A stretch of DNA of 64,000 nt from Arenicola marina (Eukaryota; Annelida; Polychaeta; Arenicolidae). The stretch covers positions 10,795,574-10,859,573 of the forward strand of contig OZ025248.1 of NCBI GenBank assembly GCA_964019135.1. The letters run 5' to 3'. The number at the start of each line of letters is the position of its first letter. Positions within the stretch are counted from its first letter, which is position 1. The notes beneath the pieces were generated by a model. That model worked only from the letters and a program-made list of their open reading frames with translations. It ran no database searches and was not told the origin of the DNA. A program made the translations under genes and the position numbers. This document shows, piece by piece, positions 23,401 through 35,400 of the stretch.

Positions 23401-26400
23401 ATCACCAAGTCGCCCTTCAAGGTCGAGGTCGGACCCTTCAAGACGTCCAAGATCCGGGCATTCGGTCCCGGGCTGGACGGCGGCGTGGTCGGGTACCCCG
23501 CCAACTTCACCGTGGAGACTAACGGAGAGACCGGCGCGCTCGGTGGGTGGCGACTTCACACGCTAGATACTTAGAGAGTTATGCAGATATGTGGCCCAGT
23601 TTAGTATTCTTATAGAATTATGCAGATGTGGCCCAGTTTATTATTCTTATAGAGTTATGCAGATGTGGCCCAGTTTAGCATTCTTATAGAGTTATGCAGA
23701 TGTGGCCCAGCTTAGCATTCTTGTGCAAAATAGAACAGAAACGTCCAATACTTCAACTAAAAGGAAATAATCGACAGTCTCTGTAGGCGATTGTGAAGAA
23801 CGTATATGTTATATGGGTATTGAATACAAACCATAGTTTTTAGGAGGTTGTAAATACATGAGCTATCGAATTGATATTGAGTTTACATGATTTAATTGCG
23901 TGCTGGAAATTAGCTCTTTAGTGCTACACATATATAAACGGAAATAATGAACTAATGTAGGACAGCGCGCCTGTATGGGTTCCTGACCTATTGACCGTTG
24001 ACCTGCAGGCTTCTCCATCGAGGGTCCGTCCCAGGCTAAGATCGACTGCAAGGATAACGGCGACGGGTCTGCTGACATCTCGTACTGGCCCACCATGCCC
24101 GGCGAGTACGCCGTCCACATCCTGTGTAACGATGAGGACATCCCCAAGTCGCCCTATATGGCCGAAATCCAGCCCAGCACGGACGCCTTCGACCCCACCA
24201 AGGTACGTCATATATATATATATATATATATATATAGCTAGAGATAGATAGAGGGAAAAATAATATAGTTAATGGAGTATTTTCTGTCAATTTGAGCTGG
24301 TGTTTATATATTCTGGTGTCATCAAGTATACATATATAGTTAGATTTGTCTTTCATTTTGTACGAAATCGTTATATTTATGCATGTATCACGTAGCATAT
24401 GATATAAGTCACTTAAGAAAAAGGTACGTGCTATATATATATAGAGAGAGAGAACCCACCCTAAACCGAACCCTGAGTCAACCGTCAATATCCACCTTTT
24501 CCCAGGTCTCAAGTTTTTACTACGAAAATATCGCTCTGTCCGAAGCATTCGTTTTATAGAGCTTCTGATGTGACATGCGTCCGCTAGGTGCCGCTAGCAG
24601 TCTTCTGGACTAGTGTGTGGCTCATGATGTGTAGAGCGCTCTGGTTGGGGCATATCTGCCAATGGAGTATCGTAACCACAATTGAATTAAAAAATTAATA
24701 ACATACTTTTAACTTACCCCATAGATCAATACACAAGCCTGGTCTAAAAACCGAATTTTTTTTGAGGACGCACTTAAAACCATATGCTATGATGATAGCC
24801 GAGGCACGCCCCTCATCCCCTCCCTCCCTCCCTGCCTCCCTCAGGTGGTGGCCTCGGGGCCTGGCCTGGAGAAGACCGGCGTGGTGGTCAACAAGTGGGC
24901 CGAGTTCACGGTCGACGCGCGCCGTGGCGGCCGCGCCCCGTTGCACATCGCCGCCCTGGACGCCGACTACAACCCCGTGGACGTCGTCATCAACGACAAC
25001 AAGGACGGCACCTACCGCTGCCGATACATGCCCAAGACGCCCGTCAAACACACGGTCGTCATCTCCTACGGCGGCGTCAACATCCCCAACAGCCCCTACA
25101 GGGTACGTGTCCGTGTGTGTGTGTGTGTCCGCGCTGGCTGGCGTTAGTTGTGTAACACGGGTTGTATATTGGCGTATAGCGTTGATGCTGGGATGTAGTG
25201 TTGTTATCGTGATGCTGTTTCGGGATTGGTTGGTCAATCCAGAAATGTTTGATATCGTTGTGTGATGTGGAATATCTAACGTAGTTTTTTATATAGAAAA
25301 TATGAATTGATCGTATCGTGTCGGATGGAGGTCATTGCGTTGGCAAGTACAATTTTTCGGTACTGGGTGTTATACGTAGTCTGTAAAATGTTACATGAAC
25401 ACGAATGAAGAAAGAATATGAAGAAACTACAGCAATGTAAAAATCGCTTGATTTGAATGACAGATATTGTGAACGGTGTTTCCATGATGTCCTGCTTTCA
25501 CCCCCAGGTACCCGTCCAAGAGGCCAGTAACCCTGCCAACGTGCGTGTGTTCGGCCCGGCGGTGGAGGGGCCCGTGAAGACCTTCCAGCCCACCTATCTC
25601 ATTGTGGACTGCTCTCAGGCCGGACCAGGTCAGTCCCAGTCGCAGCCTCTGCACCTCATCATGTAAAAGACACACCGTCATTGTTGTGTCAATATAGTTC
25701 AAAAGGTTTGAGATTGCGAACTTGTTTTTTATCGCCATTCTATATACTTTTACCGAACTATATGCACTTTGAATAAAATATGTGAAACGTGACTCACGAA
25801 GCTACGCATCAAACCCGGCCTGAATCGGTCGTTGGCCCTAGTATAGCATTGCTGCACACAACATTCGCCTGATACTAACACCAACCCTCTCCCCCGCAGG
25901 TGACGTGGCCATCGCGCTGACCAATGAACGCGGTCTGGACGTGCCCGTCAGGACCACCGACAACCAGAACAACACCTTCAAGATCGACTTCGAACCCCCG
26001 ACCGTCGGTTTGTACAACTGCAGCGTCTTCTTCGCCGACCAGGAGATTCCCAGCTCGCCCTACAAGATCAACGTCGAGCCCAGCATCGACGTCAGCAAGG
26101 TGCAAGTCCTGGGCCTGGACGACAGTAAGTTACCACTCCTTCCGGCTATAAGTTACCGCACCATGCGTCACGATGTGGTTCGAGGTGGTCCGTGGTGGCC
26201 GGGCTGTCTGGTCTATGGATGGGTGAAGAGGTCGCTGCTCTTAGCCGGGACGACTTGGTGTTGGGTTACATATTACATGTTGGAGATATCACCTTGTTTT
26301 ATATTATGTCGATTTTTAAGAATAATGCGTTTGGCTTCAAGAAATTCAAGAAAGTGAAGAGACCTTAGGATTATACACGTTAAGTAAATACAAGTCTACA

Positions 26401-29400
26401 ACACAGGTCCTCATCTTAAAGTAAGCGACAATTAGTGTTTCATGAAATTTGGTTTGGATAAATCAGCCCAATCTGATATATGTGCTTATTGATAAATTAT
26501 AGTAATCGGACCAGTGATTTCGCACTGACCAAAAGGTGGTTAGGATAATATGCTTTTCGCTTAGAATATTAACAAATAGACCTACCATACATCAAGACGT
26601 CTGGTAAAGGTTACGAACCAAATTGATGTATGTAAAGAAAATAACGAAAGTGCATTTCTGCCAGTGCGCAATCATTGGTACGTGAACAATCACTCTTCCA
26701 CCTGCTATACATCTTGAGGGGACTGGTATTCTTGGTTTAGTTTGTTTATGTTGATGCCGACTCTGTAAGGCCGTTAGCGCCGGTTTCATGATCTTTATGA
26801 CTACCTTCACCACTGATGATCACCATGGACCATTGTTTCCCTCTCTGTTGGTGATTACTATGGCCCAGCCTTGGCCCACTTCTCTCGTTTCCACTGCTCG
26901 GTGTCGGTCTCTATCAGTGTCTCCATTGGGTCACACGAAGTGTAGATGGCGTTGGTGTTTTTGCTCAATGTCTGGGTGGTGGCGCTTCTCAAAACAGAGA
27001 TCCCCGTCGGCAAGGAGGTCGACTTCGACATCATCACGACCAGCGCCGGCAAAGGTCAGGTGCAGGTCACCATCGTGAGCCCCTCGGGCATGGTGATGGC
27101 CGCCCGCGTCGAGGAGACCATCGACGGCTTCGGCGCTAAGTTCACGTGCGCCGAGCCGGGACCCCACACGGTCCAGGTGACCTTCGCCGGCCAGCCCGTC
27201 CCCAAGAGCCCCTTCAAGGTGACGGCGTTCGTGGACGCCGCCGCCGCGCCGGTCAAGGGCGACCCCAACAAGGTGAAAGCGTACGGCCCGGGCCTGCTGG
27301 GCGGCACCGCCAACGCCCCCGCCGACTTCACCATCGACACGCGCGAGGCCGGCCCCGGGGGCCTAGGGCTCACCATCGAGGGGCCCTGCGAGGCCAAGAT
27401 CGAGTGCTTCGACAAGGGAGACGGCACCTGCGACGTGCGCTATTGGCCCACCGAGCCCGGAGAGTACACCATCAACATTCTGTACAACGACAAGCCCATC
27501 CTGGGGGCGCCCTTCAAGTCTGCCGTCATGCCCAGCAAGCGGGTTGACGTCAGCGGCCTCCGCGCGTACGGACCCGGCCTGCAGCCTGGTAATTAACGGC
27601 AACACCTGCCCACCCGCCCCTCAGCACGACTCCCTCGTGTGACGTGACGCCGCCCTCCGTCCACTCATCCCCTCCTTCATCTTGCGCCAGTCCCGGCATG
27701 CACTGCAGGAGTGTTTTACACAAGAATGTTTCATGGGGACAGGGCGTTCGGGAATAACCCGAAATGCACCACGAGATTTGAGTATTTGGATCCATCCCGG
27801 CATGCACCGCAAGAATGTTCGGATCCATCCCGGCATGCACCACGAGAGTGTTTGGATCCATTCCGGCATGCACCACGAGAGTGTTTGGATCCATCCCGGC
27901 ATGCACCACGAGAGTGTTTGGATCCATCCCGGCATGCACCACGAGAGTGTTTGGATCCATCCCAGCATGCACCGCGTTGGGAACGTTAGTCAAAAGCCTG
28001 ATATCGTTTGGCTTTTGGACTTGCGGCGATGGTTGCGACCGCGTGTTGTTCTCCCGTGTTGTTCTCGCGTGATTTGTGTCGTTACCGCTTTTGTTTTGTT
28101 TATTTCCTGGTCTTGCTAACCGTGTGCAGTGGTTTGTCTCCTAATTTACTGACAGAAATCTGCAGGACTCCCTCTAAAATAAACCGTTCAGTTTGTTCTG
28201 CTGATTTGTTTATGTCTATCTTTTCATTCATTTTCATCTAGCTTCGTGTCTTTTTGTTTACTTATTTATTTTGACAGTGATGTCGAGAGGTTAACTTTTG
28301 CGAGCTGGTGAATCGTTTTATCTGTGTTTAGTTGTATTTTCTGTCCAGTTTATTGATATATTTTACATGGCTATGCACGATATGAAATCTTTATATGTGC
28401 GGATGAAAATGGTTTCGTGTGGTCGCATGAAATGTGTGTTTATTTCGCGCTGTTACGCTGTTGTAATTTGAGAATGTGGGAATCGCAACGTAATTTATAT
28501 GTTTTGTCTTATTTATATTATTCTGATTTAAATATGGTGTATACATTTTCAGTTGAGCACTTTCGTATGGTTTAATATACCATTGATTATTTGATAGATA
28601 ATCTGCTTTTGATATACTTGTCATTTTCGGTTCAGCTTTCTCGTTACCAGTGGATTTGCTTTGCTACCTATATTGCAAATATGGCGACCAATCATTGATA
28701 ACATTTCCTCCTTCGTCCGCTAGGAGTCTTCTTGGAGTCGACCACCGACTTCACCGTGGACGCCAAGTCTGTGACCCCAGTGGGTGAGGGCAAGGTCAAG
28801 GCCTTTGTGACAGCTCCCTCCAACACGAGAATGGAAGCTCTTGTCAACAACAACAGCGACGGCACCTACAAGTGCATGTACACTCCATTCGAGGAAGGTA
28901 GGAATCGTCGCTTGTTAACTCCTTCCCTTGGAATAAAAATAGTATAATAAATATAACCCATTCCAGAATACCATAGTAATAACCAATAAATATCACCCAA
29001 TAAGATTATTATTCTTTTGTTCCATGATGAGTAGTGTGCCGATGTTTGATCTTTAATCTTACTCTTAATCTTAATCTACTCTGAATTTTTTAATTGTTTC
29101 TTGTTTCCGTCTTATCCTCTTCCCTCCATGCCCATGACAACTGTTAACCGGCCCGTGCTACGCCATGTTTGCAGGACCCCACAAGATCGACGTGACCTAC
29201 GAGGGTCTGAACATCCCCAACAGCCCCTTCAACGTGAGCGCCGTGCCCGGCAACGACCCGACCCGCGTGCGCGCCTACGGCCCGGGGCTGGAGGGCGGCT
29301 TCACCCACTCCCCGCAGAACTTCACCGTGGAGACCCGGGGGGCGGGCCAGGGCGGCCTGGGCCTCGCCATCGAGGGACCCTCCGAGGCTAAGATGACGTG

Positions 29401-32400
29401 CAAGGACAACCGTGACGGCAGCTGCAGCGTGGACTACCTGCCCACCAAGCCCGGCGACTACGACATCAGCGTCCGCTTTGCCGAGCAACACGTGCCAGGT
29501 AAGGGTGAAGCGGAGGCGGTAGAGGGGGCGGGGGAGGGGAGGGGGGTGAGGGGCGCCGAGGAGGGAAGGGGGTTGAGGGGCGCGGGGTGGGGGGGGGGGG
29601 GTAGGGGCGGGGGGCGGGCAGAGGAGCATGTATTGTGTGGATTTAGGTGTATCGAGTCACATTTTTATATATGTGGGATGGGATGCAACAGAGTCAAGGA
29701 ACCATCTGAGATAATAGAAGGAACGATATATTTATAGGCAAATAAAAAGGAGGAATATATATAGACTTGTAGATAGATGGTATATCTCTATGAGGGAATA
29801 AATAGTTCATGAATTTAGCGTGATTTTGGCCTAATGGTGTGAAAAGATTTTAAGTTTTAATTTATCTGTTCTCTTTGCAGTTAGTGTGTTTCACCAATAT
29901 TTTGTAGGCATTCCGCTTTTAAATCAACCCGAAAAAGTCCACCAATTGTATATATTGTATTATTCTGTAACCCCCTCCCATGTATGTTGCTTGCAGGAAG
30001 CCCCTTCCACGTGCACGTCGCCGACGAGGTGAACCCCCAGAAGGTGCGTTGCTATGGTCCCGGCGTGGAGCCGGCGGGCGTCAGGAAGGACACCGCCGCC
30101 GTCTTCACCGTCGACGCCACGGAGGCCGGACAGGCGCCGCTAGAGGTCACCACCACCGACTGCATGGGTCAGTAATGCTCAGCTTTAACATAAAATGTTT
30201 CTATTTCCTTGAACATTCTATATATCAAGATTCAAGATTAATTTATTTGCCCAAGTACGACCTAAATACAAACCAGAAGTAAAACAAATAGTGAACTTGG
30301 CCGAGAGACTCGAGCTAAGACCTTTAAAGGTCGCTGGTGCTAGAGCCACCCAACATTGTGATTTTTAGAGTTATATATTCACCCAGAAATAACCAAAAGA
30401 TAACATTAATATATAGACACTAAAATGTATCAAATTAACAGGCAACGAATATTTCCGTTACGACCGACGTCGATTGGATAGTCATTTGAACGAAAACTGT
30501 CCAAAATATTGTATTGACATGCTGAGTGTCTTGACCTTTGACATGACCTGTTTCCAGGCCAGAGGAGGCCCGCCCAGGTGCGCCCACGTGGCGATGGCAC
30601 GCACGAGGCCGTCTATTACCCAAGCCAGGAGGGACCCTTCGCTGTCGACGTCACCTACGCCGGACAACCCGTACCCAAAAGGTAAGTCCTTGCCTGACCA
30701 ATTCGTACCCCGTTATGACCATATCCCTTATTCGAGGAGGTGAGACGCTTGTTAGGGGTGTAATACCCTTGTCTGTGGTTTGAGCGTTATTCTATAATCT
30801 GTCTATAATCGAAATATAAGAGGCAAGATTAAAAAGATCTCGTATTGTTGATGCTGAAAATGGCCCTTGTCTAAGAGTCGTGAACCTCTTGAAATGTATG
30901 GCGTAGGGTCCTTTCTTTTGGTTCATTCCCCATCCCTTTGCCGGGTAGCCTCCCTAGGTCAGTTGGCTACCGCACAACAGATGGGCTACAATCCTGGCGC
31001 CCCCTCATCTGGCGCCCCCATCATCTGGCGCCCCCATCATCTGGCGACCCCATCATCTGGCGCCCCCATCATCTGGCGACCCCATCATCTGGCGCCCCCA
31101 TCATCTGGCGCCCCCATCATCTGGCGCCCCCATCATCTGTCGCCCCCATCATCTGGCTCGTGTTTCAATCAACCCCATTTCATCATCACAAGAGCTTTCT
31201 TGTGCCAGTCTGGCCTTCCCATGCACAAAGATGGCCTGACAACAACATTTCATTTCATCTAAGGGTACTATAACATATCACTTTATGATTATATATAGTA
31301 TGAATGTAGCCTAAAGGACCCAGCCACCCGTCCTTACCCCACACCCCGTCTCCGCCGCTTGCAGCCCCTTCAAGACGCAGATCCTGCCGGCGTCGGACGC
31401 CTCCAAGGTGCGTGTCAGCGGCGACGGCGTGAAGCCTCAGGGCAACCTGGCCAGCATCCCCGTATCCTTCGTCATCGACACGCGCGAGGCCGGCATCGCT
31501 GACCTGGACGTCGTGATCCAGGACTCAGAAGGCAACTTCGTGCGTCCCAAGATCCAGGACAACGGAGACGGCACGTACATCGTGACCTACACCCCGGACG
31601 ACGTGGGACGCTACTCGGTGGCCGTCAACTTCGGCGGCAAGCCCGTCCCCGGCGCCCCCTTCACCGTCGTCACCAACCCCACGGGAGACGCCAACAAGGT
31701 CAAAATCGCCGGTAAGTCAAGGGCAAACTTCACTTTTCAGGCCACGATGGTGGTTATCTTGAGTGTCAATATTTCAGTTTTTATATATTACAGGTTTTAA
31801 TATTATGCTAAGGGGTGTATTTGGTGCATCTTTCGCATGACTGATATGGAAAATAGGATGTCTCTGGCATCCCCGGTTTGTTTAAAGCCTGTAGTAGATG
31901 TACTTTTTGGCATTACATGATACACAGTTTCTTTCCTGCGATTACAATAATTGGTATTGTTTTCAAAAGGTTTTGGTTTCGTTTCTCGCCGCCAGATGGC
32001 ATCAGCACCACGATCCCGGTCGGCGAGGAGTGTGTGATCAACATCAACACCGCCGAGGCCGGCTACGGTAACATCACGTGCCGTATTCATAGCAACACCG
32101 GAAGTGACGTTGACATTGACATCGTTGACAATGGCGACGGCACCGTCAGTCTAATGTACACCCCCCGCGTACCCGGCGCCTACACCCTCAACATCAAGTT
32201 CGGCGGCCAGCCGGTACCGGAAGGACAGTTCACCCAGCAGGTAAGGGAATGCCGCCTTTTGATTGGCTGAAATATATATTCCCGCATGTCTTCTATTCCC
32301 GGAATTTTCCACGCGACGAAACATAATATTTCCATTTCGCTTCACGCCATTAAACTCTTATCTTTTACCTATATCATTATGAATATTTATCCAGCATTTA

Positions 32401-35400
32401 TTTCTATTGCATTCACAATGCATCGACTCGCTTTGAGGGGGTAATTTATGTCCGTATAACCTGGTATCTTGTGTCTTTGATGCATGCTGCGTATTAGTAA
32501 TTACTGGCTCAGATCTATCTGGCGAGGGACATTCTCACTGTAGACTATCAAATAGAAGGGCAGCATGGCATCAGGTAAATGTTATTGCCGGATAATGCTC
32601 AACTCATGACTTAATCTTCTTCAAATATTGTCAACAATGGTGCATTTCACATATTTATACCTATATGGCTGTGGTGGCAAGGATTAACGTCATCTGAAGG
32701 GCTGTAGTAATGCCACGGGCATGCCGCATATTCCACTTTCATATCATATGTCTCGTCATTCAGTCGATATCTATATATATACGTAGTCCTATAGCTGGCA
32801 TGTCACCACCTATATGTGTGGTGTGTATCCACGTGTACACGTCTATCCTATGTGGAGGTCTCCTGTCAGTCGCATGCTGTACACTGTCCCGTGTCAGTTC
32901 ACGATCACACTATCCCCGCTGGAATAACTCTGGCGACCGTGCTGGGGGTCGGCACAACACGTGGTCTGTCTGGGCACAACACGTGGTCTGTCTGGGCACG
33001 ACACGTGGTCTGTCTGGGCACGACACGTGGTCTGTGTGCACAACACGTGGTCTGTCTGCACGACACGTGGTCTGTCTGGGCACAACACGTGGTCTGTCTG
33101 TGCACGACACGTGGTCTGTCTGGGCGCAACACGTGGTCTGTCTGTGCACAACACGTGGTCTGTCTGGGCACAACACGTTGTCTGTCTGGGCACAACACGT
33201 GGTCTGTCTGGGCACAACACGTGGTCTGTCTGGGCACAACACGTGGTCTGCCTCAGTATATCACGTGGTCTGTCCCGGTATATCACGTGGCATGCCCCCG
33301 GTGTACCACGTGATCCGCCTCTGGTATGTCACGTGATCCCCAGCCTGGTCAGCCTTAACATATCACTTGGTCCTTTCCGTCCTAAAGTAATATTCCCCAC
33401 TCCCCCACATCCCTCTCCATTGATACACCATCAGACACCCATTGAGGTCTCGGTACACCCCATTGGGTTGTGGTCTGCCGTCCTTGCAGTGATGATAATA
33501 ACCCTATACATACACACTCCGGTCACCGTGCTTATTACCATCACAATTCAGGACGCTCCCAACGCTAATTATGTATGCAAAGATACATAAACTCGAAAAC
33601 ATATGTATATAGATATCTAATTATGTATGCGAAGATAATCAACTCGAAAACATCATATGTATATATATCTGATATATAACATATGATACAGAACATGATA
33701 AATACATGTTATACATTCTGGGTAAATTGCGGTAAAGTCGCTTACACTCCACGAAGGAATTAAGAGAGTGAAGTTTTATTATAATATGATGCGTGCAGTG
33801 GGAAGTACTCCAGGGAAGGCATATCGGGGGCTCTCTCCAGAGGCTGGGTGAAGGATCCAGAGGTTTGGTGAAGACTTCAGAGGCCAGCTTCATAGGCTAG
33901 GTGAAGGCTCCAGAGGCTGGCTCTTCAGGCTAAGAGCCTGGGTGAAGGCTCTAGAGGCTGGCTATTGAGGCTAAGAGGCTGGGTGAAGGCTCTAGAGGCT
34001 GGCTATTGAGGCTAAGAGGCTGGGTGAAGGCACCAGAGGCTGGCTCATGTTGTTGGGTGAAGGCTCTAGAGGCTGGCTATTGAGGCTAAGAGGCTGGGTG
34101 AAGGCTCCAGAGGCTGGCTCATGTTGTTGGGTGAAGGCTCCAGAGGCTGGCTCATGTTGTTGGGTGAAGGCTCCAGAGGCTGGCTCATGTTGTTGGGTGA
34201 AGGCTCCAGAGGCTGGCTCTTCAGGCTAAGAGCCTGGGTGAAGGCTCTAGAGGCTGGCTATTGAGGCTAAGAGGCTGGGTGAAGGCTCTAGAGGCTGGCT
34301 ATTGAGGCTAAGAGGCTGGGTGAAGGCTCCAGAGGCTGGCTCATGTTGTTGGGTGAAGGCTCTAGAGGCTGGCTATTGAGGCTAAGAGGCTGGGTGAAGG
34401 CTCTAGAGGCTGGCTCTTCAGGCTAAGAGCCTGGGTGAAGGCTCTAGAGGCTGGCTATTGAGGCTAAGAGGCTGGGTGAAGGCTCTAGAGGCTGGCTATT
34501 GAGGCTAAGAGGCTGGGTGAAGGCTCCAGAGGCTGGCTCATGTTGTTGGGTGAAGGCTCTAGAGGCTGGCTATTGAGGCTAAGAGGCTGGGTGAAGGCTC
34601 TAGAGGCTGGCTATTGAGGCTAAGAGGCTGGGTGAAGGCTCCAGAGGCTGGCTCATGTTGTTGGGTGAAGGCTCTAGAGGCTGGCTATTGAGGCTAAGAG
34701 GCTGGGTGAAGGCTCTAGAGGCTGGCTATTGAGGCTAAGAGGCTGGGTGAAGGCTCCAGAGGCTGGCTCATGTTGTTGGGTGAAGGCTCCAGAGGCTGGC
34801 TCATGTTGTTGGGTGAAGGCTCCAGAGGCTGGATCCTGAAGCTAGCGGAAGGCATATCAGGAGCTGTCTGATGGAGGGGCCTGTTTCTCCTCAGATGTGT
34901 TTATCTCATTGGCTTCACCCGAGTTATGCATTACGTTCCCGCTGATTGGGTTGATGGCTGGAGGCTGTGTGGGGTGCCGCTGGTTGGGTTGATGGCTGGA
35001 GGCTGTGTGGGGTGCCGCTGGTTGGGTTGATGGCTGGAGGCTGTGTGGGGTGCCGCTGGTTGGGTTGATGGCTGGAGGCTGTGTGGGGTGCCGCTGGTTG
35101 GGTTGATGGCTGGAGGCTGTGTGGGGTGCCGCTGGTTGGGTTGATGGCTGGAGGCTGTGTGGGGTGCCGCTGGTTGGGTTGATGGCTGGAGGCTGTGTGG
35201 GGTGCCGCTGGTTGGGTTGATGGCTGGAGGCTGTGTGGGGTGCCGCTGGTTCGCTCTGGCACACCGATATCGGACGTCAGGTCTCAGTACAAAACTCTGA
35301 ACCTTAAAGTTTGCACGTTGTGCGCTATTTATATCCCGCTGAACGGCCGTGCGAATACGTCTGCAGCTCGTTCTCTGTTTCCACGTCTCACTGTTCTGGT

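Noticed and set aside
27550..28119. Repeated ORFs with [11 protein letters not shown] or [11 protein letters not shown]
   Set aside because: The 33-base unit is a multiple of three, so all frames stay open; the flanking exons w18 and w19 join without it.
32710..33590. Overlapping 165-209-codon ORFs with repeated [12 protein letters not shown]
   Set aside because: Three frames of the E-box minisatellite, inside a filamin intron.
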